From an uncultured Alphaproteobacteria bacterium (GTDB lineage: Bacteria; Pseudomonadota; Alphaproteobacteria; HIMB59; GCA-002718135), in NCBI GenBank assembly GCA_902597795.1, contig CACJZA010000003.1, positions 62,001 through 126,000 of the forward strand: a DNA stretch of 64,000 bases. Reading direction: 5' to 3'. Of this stretch, positions 55,295 to 63,776 are shown one piece after another. Below the pieces are notes generated by a model. The model did no database searches, had not been told where the DNA came from, and saw only the letters and a list, made by a program, of their open reading frames with translations. Positions within the stretch are counted from its first letter, which is position 1. Each line of letters starts with the position of its first letter. The translations under genes were made by a program, and so were the position numbers.

Positions 55295-56737
55295 ATGAGT
55301 CAAGCAATAATAAAAAAAACGTCTGATTATTTCAAATCAAAAGGAGTTGTCTTGCCAAGTATAAGTGAACTTCAAGATCCTCAAATTATTAATGATGACA
55401 TTAAAAATTCTTTAAAAAAAATAAATAATAATGACATCAATCCTCTTAATCTCTTTAGAGTTCATTGGTTTAATAAAAGAGATCAATCAGATTTTGGAAA
55501 TGAGCCTGAATATATTGTACTTCCAACAGAATTTACAGGTGTTAAGGCAAAGATAATTGTAAATATGGGACGATATTTTCCCTTAATAACAGCCCACAAA
55601 GTTTTGGCAGCTTATGGTTGTTTACTTCCAAGAATATTGAATGGCACTTTTGATTATGAAAAACATAAAGCAGTTTGGCCTTCAACAGGAAATTATTGTA
55701 GGGGTGGAGTGGCAATATCTCGTATAATGGGACTTAACAGTATCGCAATACTTCCTGAAGGAATGAGTAATGAGAGATTTGAGTGGTTGAATAATTGGAT
55801 CGAAAATAAAAAAAATATTATAAAGACAAAAGGCACCGAAAGTAATGTTAAAGAAATATATGATGCTTGTAATGAATTAAAAAAAGATAATCAAAATGAT
55901 ATCATAAATCAATTTGATGAGTATTATAACTATGGCATCCATCGTTCTGTAACAGGTCCATCTTTCGAAAAATCATTTCTTAAAGTTAAAGGTAATAGTA
56001 ATTTAGTTCCTAGATTTTATGTAAGCGCTTCAGGTTCAAGTGGTACTCTAGCAGCAGGAGATTATCTTAAAGATAAATTACAGACTAAGATTGCAGTTGT
56101 CGAAGCTTTGGAATGCCCAACGTTGCTTCACGGAGGTTATGGTGAACACAATATACAAGGAATTGGTGATAAACATGTGCCCCTTATTCATAATGTAATG
56201 AATACAGATTTTGTAGTCGATGTTTCTGATCAAGCTACCAACAATTTAAATATGATTTTTAACACTGAAATAGGAAAAAAGTTTTTAATTGAGAAAAAAA
56301 ATTTTGACATTGATTTTGTTTCTCGTCTACCTGAATTTGGTTTTTCAGCTATAGCGAATATATTGGCATCAATAAAAATAGCAAAATATATGGATTTAAA
56401 AAGTGATGATGCAATTATAACGGTTGCTACTGATGGTGCAGATTTATATATGTCAGAATTAAATAAGACCATTGCTGATTTTAAACATAATTATGATGAA
56501 ACAGTTTGTGCTGAATTATTTGGACAACACTTATCAGGAATATCAACTGATAATATGCTAGAACTTTCTTACATGGATAAGAAAAGAATATTTAATTTAG
56601 GGTACTTTACTTGGGTAGAGCAACAAGGTGTAAGTCTTGATGAATTTGAAAAAAGAAAAGATCAAACATTTTGGAATTCACATTATGATTATATGCTCTC
56701 TCTAGACAATAAGATTAAAGAATTTAATAATATGTAG
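55295..56737 (+). CDS. Fold-type II PLP-dependent enzyme of unknown reaction
   Basis: A 480-residue member of the tryptophan-synthase-beta/cysteine-synthase superfamily, but longer than the usual 300-400 residues. Likely PLP lysine in LITAHKVLAAYG (about 100), substrate loop STGNYCRGGVAISRIMG (about 129-145), and glycine-rich phosphate loop SASGSSGTLAAGDYLK (about 248-263). An N-terminal segment of ~80 residues and a C-terminal extension of ~90 residues have no obvious assignment. It may be a lyase or beta-replacing enzyme; diaminopropionate ammonia-lyase and D-cysteine desulfhydrase are relatives by fold only. Gaps of 3 bp to both neighbours place it firmly in the operon. Confidence 0.72.
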   Translation: MSQAIIKKTSDYFKSKGVVLPSISELQDPQIINDDIKNSLKKINNNDINPLNLFRVHWFNKRDQSDFGNEPEYIVLPTEFTGVKAKIIVNMGRYFPLITAHKVLAAYGCLLPRILNGTFDYEKHKAVWPSTGNYCRGGVAISRIMGLNSIAILPEGMSNERFEWLNNWIENKKNIIKTKGTESNVKEIYDACNELKKDNQNDIINQFDEYYNYGIHRSVTGPSFEKSFLKVKGNSNLVPRFYVSASGSSGTLAAGDYLKDKLQTKIAVVEALECPTLLHGGYGEHNIQGIGDKHVPLIHNVMNTDFVVDVSDQATNNLNMIFNTEIGKKFLIEKKNFDIDFVSRLPEFGFSAIANILASIKIAKYMDLKSDDAIITVATDGADLYMSELNKTIADFKHNYDETVCAELFGQHLSGISTDNMLELSYMDKKRIFNLGYFTWVEQQGVSLDEFEKRKDQTFWNSHYDYMLSLDNKIKEFNNM

Positions 56738-56740
56738 GTT

Positions 56741-57895
56741 ATGAAAACTCAGTCATTACATAACCAATTATTAGAATGGCGTCATGATCTTCATATGCAC
56801 CCTCAAATAAGTTTTGAAGAAGAATATGCTGCAGCAAAAGTGTCAACACTTCTAAAAGATTTTGGAATAGAAGTTCATTCTGGTATTGCCAGAACTGGAG
56901 TAGTTGGAATTTTAAAAAAAGGAAATAGTTCAAAATCAATAGGTATAAGAGCTGAAATGGATGCTCTTCCTATACATGAAACTAATAAGTTTAGTTATAA
57001 GTCCAAGTTTGATAACAGAATGCATGCATGTGGACATGACGGTCACACTACAATGTTATTAGGAGCAGCAAAATATTTATCAGAAAAAGGTAACTTTAAT
57101 GGAACGGTATATTTCATTTTTCAACCTGATGAAGAAAATACTTTTGGCGCCAGAACTATGATTGACGAGGGTTTATTTGATAAATTTAATATAGACGAAG
57201 TTTATGCAATGCATAATATTCCTAATATGGAAATAGGAACTTTTGGAACTAGAAAAGGTGCTATTACAGCAAGTGAAAATTTATTTGAAATTAAAATTAA
57301 AGCTAAGGGAGGACATGCTGCTTTACCACATATGGGTGTTGATGCAATAACTGTTGGTTCTCAAATAGCTGTAGCTCTTCAATCAATAGTTTCTAGAAAA
57401 TTAAATCCAGCGGATAATGGAATACTTTCTATTACTGAATTTATAACTGATGGTAAAAAAAATGTTCTACCAGGTAATGTTACAATGAAAGGAGATGCAA
57501 GAGCTTTATCAAAAGAAACAAATGAGAAAATTGCTTCAAAAATATTACAAATTGTCGAAGGCATTTGCAATGCACATGGTGTTAATAGTAGTGTTAAATA
57601 TGAAACAGTCTGTCCAGTAACCTTCAATTCAAAAATTCAAGCTGATGCAGCAACCAAAGCTGCGATTTCATTACTTGGAAATGATAAATGTAATGGGGAT
57701 ATTGAACCTTGCCTTTTTTCTGAAGATTTTTCTATGATGACTAGTGAAAAACCTGGATGTTTTATTTTAATGGGGAATGGTACTTCAGAGCAGTATTCAA
57801 GACCTTTACACGCTGACAATTATGATTTTAACGACGAGCTTTTGGTTATTGGTTCATCTTATTGGACTGAATTGGTAGAACAACAATTAAAATGA
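56741..57895 (+). CDS. M20 family amidohydrolase (hippurate hydrolase/aminoacylase type)
   Basis: A 384-residue zinc or manganese amidohydrolase of the HipO/AmhX branch of M20. Metal-binding motifs: MHACGHDGHTTMLLGAA (about 92-108), FQPDEENTFGA with the catalytic Glu pair (about 128-138), and a distal His in SRPLHADNYDF near the C-terminus; the dimerisation lid begins GHAALPHMGVDAI. It cleaves N-acyl or amide bonds of amino acids, possibly freeing the compound handled by the preceding enzymes. No signal peptide, so cytoplasmic. Last gene of the six-gene unit; a 154-bp gap with a candidate promoter follows. Confidence 0.87.
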   Translation: MKTQSLHNQLLEWRHDLHMHPQISFEEEYAAAKVSTLLKDFGIEVHSGIARTGVVGILKKGNSSKSIGIRAEMDALPIHETNKFSYKSKFDNRMHACGHDGHTTMLLGAAKYLSEKGNFNGTVYFIFQPDEENTFGARTMIDEGLFDKFNIDEVYAMHNIPNMEIGTFGTRKGAITASENLFEIKIKAKGGHAALPHMGVDAITVGSQIAVALQSIVSRKLNPADNGILSITEFITDGKKNVLPGNVTMKGDARALSKETNEKIASKILQIVEGICNAHGVNSSVKYETVCPVTFNSKIQADAATKAAISLLGNDKCNGDIEPCLFSEDFSMMTSEKPGCFILMGNGTSEQYSRPLHADNYDFNDELLVIGSSYWTELVEQQLK

Positions 57896-58000
57896 AAGTT
57901 ACTTTTTACCTTTATTATTGAGAAATTTTCTAAAATTGAAATATATTTGTATCTTATATTCAAGTAATACTTAAAAAAATACATTTAACAAAATAAGGTT

Positions 58001-58029
58001 TTGACTATTCCTCTCACCACCTTTATTTC
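58001..58029 (+). promoter_or_regulatory. Candidate promoter of the ABC transporter-oxidoreductase operon
   Basis: In the 154-bp gap before the ATPase gene, TTGACT (58001-58006) is followed after 17 bp by TATTTC (58024-58029), about 20 bp before the start codon. It is the best-spaced box pair in the largest gap of the accessory region, so the transporter probably has its own promoter. The -10 is weak; TATATAAAA nearer the ATG is an alternative. Confidence 0.4.
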
Positions 58030-58049
58030 ATTTTTTATATAAAACTAAT

Positions 58050-59147
58050 ATGCCTCAATCTTCTAATACTTTTGTTCGCTTTGAAAAAATTGATAAAAGC
58101 TATGATGGTAAAGAGCTTGTTGTTAAAAATCTTAATTTAGATATTGCCGAAGGTGAATTCTTAACTTTACTGGGACCATCTGGATCTGGGAAAACAACAA
58201 CCTTAATGATGTTAGCTGGTTTTGAAAATCCAACTAGTGGTGAAATATACTTAGATAAAAAACCAATCAGTAGCATTACACCTCATAAAAGAGGAATTGG
58301 TATGGTTTTTCAAAACTATGCTCTATTTCCTCATATGACAGTTTATGAAAATCTAGCCTTTCCCTTGAGAGTAAGAAAAATTCAGAATGATGAAATAGAA
58401 AATAAGATTAATAAAGCACTTGATATGGTATCTCTTACAAACTTTGAAAATAGAATGCCTAACCAGCTCTCTGGGGGTCAACAACAAAGAGTTGCTGTTG
58501 CTAGAGCACTTGTTTTTGAACCAAAATTAGTTTTGATGGATGAGCCTCTGGGAGCTCTTGATAAAAATTTAAGAGAAAGTATGCAATATGAATTAAAACA
58601 CATTCATGAAACATTAGGCGTAACAATTGTATATGTAACACATGATCAGGGTGAAGCTCTAACAATGTCAAATAGAATAGCTGTCTTTAATGATGGATAT
58701 ATACAGCAACTATCAAGTCCTAATGAGCTTTATGAAAGACCCACCAATTCTTTCGTAGCAAGATTTATAGGTGAAAATAATATTATTAATGGAACAATTG
58801 TTGAAAGTGATTCAAAACAATGCAAAGTAAAAACAGATAATGATGAGATTATCCATGCAAATCCAGTAATTTCGAATAATGTTGGTGACACTACTAGTAT
58901 GTCCCTTAGACCAGAGAGGGTATTAATAAATCCTTCAGCTGAAATTCCAAACAAATTTAAGGCAAAAATTGAAGAAGTTATTTATCACGGAGATCATACT
59001 AGACTTAGGGTTAAATTGTTAAATCAAAATGATTTTATACTAAAAGTGCCAAATGCCTCAAATATATTTTCTTTTGAAAATGGATCAGAATTGCTTCTTG
59101 GCTGGGATTCTCAGGATTGCAGAGCTCTTGATTTTATAGACAATTAA
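58050..59147 (+). CDS. potA: Polyamine-type ABC transporter ATPase (PotA-like)
   Basis: A 365-residue ABC ATPase. Walker A LGPSGSGKTTT (about 39-49), Q loop VFQNYALFPHMTV, signature QLSGGQQQRVAVARAL (about 137-152), Walker B LVLMDEPLGALD (about 157-168), His switch VTHDQGEAL (about 190-198) and a C-terminal TOBE domain (about 275-360). This is the PotA/PotG architecture, which energises uptake of putrescine, spermidine or similar cations and of some other amines. It opens the transporter operon behind the amidinotransferase cluster; a binding protein and two permeases follow. Confidence 0.92.
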   Translation: MPQSSNTFVRFEKIDKSYDGKELVVKNLNLDIAEGEFLTLLGPSGSGKTTTLMMLAGFENPTSGEIYLDKKPISSITPHKRGIGMVFQNYALFPHMTVYENLAFPLRVRKIQNDEIENKINKALDMVSLTNFENRMPNQLSGGQQQRVAVARALVFEPKLVLMDEPLGALDKNLRESMQYELKHIHETLGVTIVYVTHDQGEALTMSNRIAVFNDGYIQQLSSPNELYERPTNSFVARFIGENNIINGTIVESDSKQCKVKTDNDEIIHANPVISNNVGDTTSMSLRPERVLINPSAEIPNKFKAKIEEVIYHGDHTRLRVKLLNQNDFILKVPNASNIFSFENGSELLLGWDSQDCRALDFIDN

Positions 59148-59262
59148 AAAAACCCTGAAAATAACGTTTTTTAATCATATTTTCCTTTTTTTTAATTTGC
59201 ATAGAACTCTCATCATGTTATTTGGAAATCATTTATTAATTAATAAACAATATGGAGGACTT

Positions 59263-60372
59263 ATGAAAAAAATGCTTATAACAGCATTAGTTTCTTTATT
59301 CTTTGCTCCTTTTGCAACAGCTGAAGTGAATGTTGTATCTTGGGGTGGAGCTTATACTGAAAGTCAAAAATTAGGTTATGGTGATCCTTTTACAGCTAAA
59401 ACAGGTATCAAACTAAATTGGATTGATTATTCAGGAGGTCTAAGTGAAGTTAGAGCTCAAGCTGAAGCTGGAAACATCACTTATGATATCGTAGATTTAT
59501 TTGCGAAAGATACTATTACAGGATGTGACGAAGGATTACTTGTTGAATTCGATTTTGATAAGGATTTCCCTGCAGCTCCTGATGGAACACCAGCAAGTGA
59601 AGATTTCTTTGCTCCTATGCCAAGTGATTGTGCAGTAGGAAATATTCTTTACTCTTGGAACTATGCTTACAATCCAAATGCATTCCCAGGTGCTGATTCA
59701 ATGCCAAGCACAATTGGTGATTTCTTTGACACTGAAAAATTTCCTGGCAAAAGATCAATTTACACTGGAGCTATGTCAAATTTAGAAATAGCTTTAGTTG
59801 CTGATGGTGTAAGTGCTGGAGGTGTTTATGATGTTTTAGAAAACCAAACTGGTGCTTTAGACAGAGCAATTGGAAAATTTGAAGCTCTATGTAATGATCC
59901 TAGTGGTGGATGTATTTTCTGGAGTGCTGGTGCTCAGCCACCAGAATTTTTAGCTTCAGGTGAAGTTGTAATGTCTACTGGTTGGAATGGACGTTTCTTT
60001 AATGCAATTGTAGGTGAAGGTACTACAATTGAACAAGTTTGGGATGGTCAGGTATTAGATTATGAATATTTTGGTCTAGTTGCTAACGGTCCTAACCCTG
60101 AAGAAGCAATGGAAGCATTGAAGTACTTTACTGGTACTGAAGGTCTAGCTGGAAGTGCAAAGTATATTGCTTACGCACCATTCAGAATTTCGTCATTAGA
60201 TATCATTGAAGCTAATGAGCCTTGGTATAAGGATGGTAAAACAGCAATGTTACCACAAATGCCTACAGCTCCAGACAATACTAAGAACTATATTTTAATG
60301 AATCCTGAGTATTGGGCTGATAATGAAGTAGAGGTTGGTGAAGCTTGGGAAGCTTTCAAAGCTTCACTATAA
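59263..60372 (+). CDS. Periplasmic polyamine-type substrate-binding protein (PotD/PotF-like)
   Basis: The track starts at 59197; the ATG at 59263 has a strong GGAGG 6 bp upstream and a clean signal peptide (MKKMLITALVSLFFAPFATA, cleavage before EVN), giving 369 residues. The mature protein begins NVVSWGGAYTESQ, typical of PotD-family solute-binding proteins. Four Cys (TGCDEG, SDCAVG, ALCNDP, GGCIFW) could form two disulfides, unusual for PotD. Base composition is less AT-biased than the neighbours, as expected for a highly expressed periplasmic protein. Substrate is probably a cationic amine or guanidino compound, which is inference. Confidence 0.88.
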   Translation: MKKMLITALVSLFFAPFATAEVNVVSWGGAYTESQKLGYGDPFTAKTGIKLNWIDYSGGLSEVRAQAEAGNITYDIVDLFAKDTITGCDEGLLVEFDFDKDFPAAPDGTPASEDFFAPMPSDCAVGNILYSWNYAYNPNAFPGADSMPSTIGDFFDTEKFPGKRSIYTGAMSNLEIALVADGVSAGGVYDVLENQTGALDRAIGKFEALCNDPSGGCIFWSAGAQPPEFLASGEVVMSTGWNGRFFNAIVGEGTTIEQVWDGQVLDYEYFGLVANGPNPEEAMEALKYFTGTEGLAGSAKYIAYAPFRISSLDIIEANEPWYKDGKTAMLPQMPTAPDNTKNYILMNPEYWADNEVEVGEAWEAFKASL

Positions 60373-60385
60373 TATAATATATTTC

Positions 60386-60415
60386 TTAAGGGCAAGTTGT
60401 TATACTTGCCCTTAA
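60386..60415 (+). terminator. Strong hairpin between binding-protein and permease genes
   Basis: A perfect 12-bp inverted repeat TTAAGGGCAAGT / ACTTGCCCTTAA with a 6-nt loop starts 13 bp after the binding-protein stop and ends 11 bp before the permease ATG. No long T-run follows. Such intercistronic hairpins after binding-protein genes usually protect the upstream mRNA from exonucleases or partly terminate, giving more binding protein than permease. Confidence 0.75.
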
Positions 60416-60426
60416 CTTTAAATTTA

Positions 60427-61668
60427 ATGTCAAAAATTTTAACAACTGAAGGCTTACCCCTTGAAACAAGCCTAAAAAAAGTTGAGCAAAAAAATAAATT
60501 CAGAGCTTTTTTATTAGTATTACCCTTACTTTTATTTTTAATTGTTGCTTATGTTTGGCCAATACTAAATTTATTAACTAGAAGTGTTGATAACAGATTA
60601 ATTTCAGATTTATTACCTCAAACTGCAATAGCTCTTTCAAATTGGGAAGGTAACGAATTGCCTTCTGAAGATATTTACAAAATATTTTATCTTGATTTGA
60701 ATGAGGCACATAAACAAAAACTTTCTGGTAAAGTATCAACAAGATTGAATTATGCAAAAAATGGTTTTAAAAGTTTGATAAACAAAACTAGAAGAAAATT
60801 AAAAAACTTTGAAGATGGAAATTATAAGGATCAATTTATTGATTTAAATAAAAAATGGGGAGATATTGAATATTGGCAAGCTATGAAAGTAGCTATGCCA
60901 AAATACACAATTGATAAATATTTAGGATCTGTCGATCTTGAGAAAAATTATAGTGGAGAAATAATTCAGAAACCTGAAAAAAGGAGAATACATCGAACTC
61001 TATGGTATAGAACATTTTATGTAGCATTAGGTGTAACAATTTGTTGTTTGTTATTGGCTTATCCAATTGCTCATTTATTATCTACTTTACCTCTTAGGTA
61101 CTCAAATTTACTTTTGATCTGTGTACTTTTACCGTTTTGGACCTCATTATTAGTAAGAACTTCAAGTTGGATGATTTTATTACAACAGCAGGGGGTGCTA
61201 AATGATATACTGGTCTATTTTAAAATAGTGGGAGATAAATCTCGTCTCGAGTTAATGTACAATATGACAGGCACCTTTGTTGCAATGACACAAATTTTGT
61301 TACCTTTTATGGTTCTGCCACTTTACAGTGTGATGAAAACTATTCCTCCGTCATTAATGAGAGCTGGCAGTTCTTTGGGCGGAACACCATTTCATTCATT
61401 TAGAAAAATATACTTTCCTTTAACTTACCCAGGTATTGGTGCGGGTTCTCTTTTAGTTTTTATATTAGCTATTGGATATTATATTACCCCAGCACTTGTT
61501 GGAGGTGCAAGTGGTACTTTAATAAGTAATCGTATTGCATATCATATGAAAGAAACTTTAGATTGGTCTATGGCTTCAGCAATGGGTACAATGCTTTTAG
61601 TATCAGTTTTAGTTCTTTATTGGTTGTATAACAAAATATTAGGAATTGATAATATTAAACTTGGATAA
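60427..61668 (+). CDS. potB: ABC transporter permease (PotB-like, with long periplasmic insert)
   Basis: Start moved from the track's 60397 (which lies in the hairpin) to the ATG at 60427, giving 413 residues. TM1 is about 26-48; a long hydrophilic, Lys-rich segment of about 140 residues (about 50-190) precedes the five-helix core, which begins LWYRTFYVALGVTICC. The EAA loop is LMRAGSSLGGTPFHSFRKIYFPLT (about 315-338, ends given). PotB of E. coli is ~275 residues and lacks the insert, which likely faces the periplasm and may contact the binding protein, as the P2 loop does in MalF. 3 bp before potC-like gene. Confidence 0.88.
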   Translation: MSKILTTEGLPLETSLKKVEQKNKFRAFLLVLPLLLFLIVAYVWPILNLLTRSVDNRLISDLLPQTAIALSNWEGNELPSEDIYKIFYLDLNEAHKQKLSGKVSTRLNYAKNGFKSLINKTRRKLKNFEDGNYKDQFIDLNKKWGDIEYWQAMKVAMPKYTIDKYLGSVDLEKNYSGEIIQKPEKRRIHRTLWYRTFYVALGVTICCLLLAYPIAHLLSTLPLRYSNLLLICVLLPFWTSLLVRTSSWMILLQQQGVLNDILVYFKIVGDKSRLELMYNMTGTFVAMTQILLPFMVLPLYSVMKTIPPSLMRAGSSLGGTPFHSFRKIYFPLTYPGIGAGSLLVFILAIGYYITPALVGGASGTLISNRIAYHMKETLDWSMASAMGTMLLVSVLVLYWLYNKILGIDNIKLG

Positions 61669-61671
61669 TAA

Positions 61672-62529
61672 ATGGCAATAAATAAACATACTGAATTAAG
61701 ATATAAAATTTGGCATTACACATACCTTACTATTTGTGGATTAGTATTCTTTTTTCTAATCGCACCATTGTTTGTTATTGTTCCATTATCTTTTAATGCT
61801 GAGCAATATATTCATTTTTCAGATGATATGTTAGCATTAAAACCTGAAGCCTTTTCTCTTCGTTGGTATGAAGATATGGTTTATGGTACTAAAAATCCAT
61901 GGGGATTAGCATTTAAAAATAGTCTTGTGATAGGTATATTTGCTACAATTGGAGCAACTTCCCTTGGAACTCTTGCAGCACTCGGTCTAAGTTCTAAGTA
62001 CATGCCATATAAGGCACTGATTATGAGTATACTAATTTCTCCAATGGTAGTGCCTTTAATTATTTCTGGATCAGCACTTTTCTTCTTTTTAGCAAAAATA
62101 GGTCTGTCTTCATCAATGCTAGGAATTATAATTTCTCATATTATTTTAGGAACACCATTTGTAGTTATAACAGTTACTGCAACCCTTAGTAGCTTTGATC
62201 ATAGCTTAACAAGAGCTGCATCAAGTTTAGGTAGTTCTCCCTTGTACACTTTTTTTAAAGTCATTTTACCATTAATTACACCAGGGGTTATATCTGGAGC
62301 TTTATTTGCATTTGTAACTTCATTTGATGAGGTTGTAGTAGTTTTATTTTTAGCAGGACCTGATCAAACAACTGTTCCAATACAGATGTGGACTGGTTTA
62401 AGAGAACAATTAAGCCCAACTATACTTTCAGTAGCAACTTGTTTAATTGCTGGTTCAATTATAATCTTGGTTTTGATGGAGATTCTTAGAAGAAGATCTG
62501 AAAGATTAAGAGGTATACAGCCTAGATAA
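61672..62529 (+). CDS. potC: ABC transporter permease (PotC-like)
   Basis: A 285-residue inner-membrane permease with six helices. The EAA loop is TRAASSLGSSPLYTFFKVILP (about 184-204), followed by ITPGVISGALFAFVTSFDEVVVVLFL, a PotC/PotI hallmark. The C-terminus is basic (MEILRRRSERLRGIQPR). It forms a heterodimer with the PotB-like subunit. Its stop overlaps the FAD oxidoreductase start by one base (TAATG), so the oxidoreductase is expressed with the transporter. Confidence 0.92.
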   Translation: MAINKHTELRYKIWHYTYLTICGLVFFFLIAPLFVIVPLSFNAEQYIHFSDDMLALKPEAFSLRWYEDMVYGTKNPWGLAFKNSLVIGIFATIGATSLGTLAALGLSSKYMPYKALIMSILISPMVVPLIISGSALFFFLAKIGLSSSMLGIIISHIILGTPFVVITVTATLSSFDHSLTRAASSLGSSPLYTFFKVILPLITPGVISGALFAFVTSFDEVVVVLFLAGPDQTTVPIQMWTGLREQLSPTILSVATCLIAGSIIILVLMEILRRRSERLRGIQPR

Positions 62530-63776
62530 TGAATAAAAATACACCCCTAACAATAGGAGTGATTGGATCAGGTGTAATAGGAACATTAACTGCCTATACT
62601 TTAAAAAAAAAAAATTATTCCGTAAGTTTGTTTGATGAAAATCTTCCTGGCACTCAAACTTCAATGGGAAATGCTGGAACATTCGCTCATTACGCTTGCA
62701 TACCAATAAATAGTGAAGATTTTTTGAAGAAATTACCGTTCTTACTTTTTTCAGATAGTTCACCTTTATCAATACAATGGAAAAATTTATTTTCAATTTA
62801 TCCCTGGATAATTAAATTTTTACAAAATTGTTCCAAAGAAAAAGTTAATAATATTATTACTAAGCTATCAATTATTTTACAAAAGGCATCTATTGCAAAT
62901 AATAATCTTTTTAATGAAATTAACTTTGGCAGTTTGATTAATAATAATGAAACTTTGTATTTATATGAAACTGAAAAAGATTTTTTAAGAGATAAGAAAA
63001 ATAATGATTTAAGAAAATCCAAAAATATTGATTTAACAGAAATTTCTTCAAGAGAAATAAATGAAATTGAACCTAATTTAAATAAAAATTTTTATAGAGG
63101 AACATTATTTAAAGGTTCTAAATTTACTACTAATCCTCAAAAATTTGTAAATAAAATATATGAAGAGTTTTTAAAAAATAATGGTAAATTTTTTAATAAA
63201 AAAATTATCAAAATAAAAAATGAAGAAAATGAAATTATAATTCAAGATAATTTAAATGATATCTATAAATTTGATAAATTAATTATTTGTACTGGTTCAT
63301 TTTCAAACAAATTAACCAAAATGATAGATGAAACTTTTCCTATGATCTCAGAAAGGGGATATCATCTAATGTATAATAATTGCAAAAATATTATTTCAAG
63401 ACCTATTAGTGTGGTCAACCAAGGTATTTATTATATTCCTATGGAAGAGGGTTTAAGAGCTGCTGGAACAGTAGAAATTGGAATGAATGATAAGAGTATA
63501 AATACAAAAAGGACCAATTGGATGCATAAAAATACTATTTTAAATTTCAATATAAATAATGATCCAAATAAGGTTTGGCTAGGTTATAGACCAACTTTAC
63601 CAGATTCATTACCTGTTATTGGCAAATCAAAAAATCATGAAAATATTATCTACAATTTTGGCCATCAACATTTAGGATTAACCTTAGCAACTATTTCTGC
63701 TGAAATTATTTTGAACATAATTGAAGATAAAAAAAATAAAGATTTTGAAACTTTTAGCCCAAATCGTTTTAATTAA
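62529..63776 (+). CDS. DadA-like FAD-dependent amino acid/amine oxidoreductase
   Basis: A 415-residue D-amino acid dehydrogenase or glycine-oxidase family flavoprotein. The FAD Rossmann motif is IGVIGSGVIGTLTAYTLKK (about 8-26), with SMGNAGTFAHY (about 46-56) typical of DadA. The C-terminal FAD motif is WLGYRPTLPDSLPVIG and FGHQHLGLTLATISAEI. It would oxidise a D- or secondary amino acid, or an N-alkyl amine, to an imine or keto acid. Translationally coupled to the potC-like gene, so it probably acts on the imported compound or an early product. The D-specificity would fit the racemase-like gene upstream. Overlaps the convergent cyclophilin gene by 8 bp. Confidence 0.82.
   Translation: MNKNTPLTIGVIGSGVIGTLTAYTLKKKNYSVSLFDENLPGTQTSMGNAGTFAHYACIPINSEDFLKKLPFLLFSDSSPLSIQWKNLFSIYPWIIKFLQNCSKEKVNNIITKLSIILQKASIANNNLFNEINFGSLINNNETLYLYETEKDFLRDKKNNDLRKSKNIDLTEISSREINEIEPNLNKNFYRGTLFKGSKFTTNPQKFVNKIYEEFLKNNGKFFNKKIIKIKNEENEIIIQDNLNDIYKFDKLIICTGSFSNKLTKMIDETFPMISERGYHLMYNNCKNIISRPISVVNQGIYYIPMEEGLRAAGTVEIGMNDKSINTKRTNWMHKNTILNFNINNDPNKVWLGYRPTLPDSLPVIGKSKNHENIIYNFGHQHLGLTLATISAEIILNIIEDKKNKDFETFSPNRFN

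Noticed and set aside
59143-59185. Possible terminator after the ATPase gene (ATTAAAAAAAC / GTTTTTTAAT)
   Set aside because: The stem is almost all A-T with a long loop, so too weak to call, and genes on both sides belong to one transporter.
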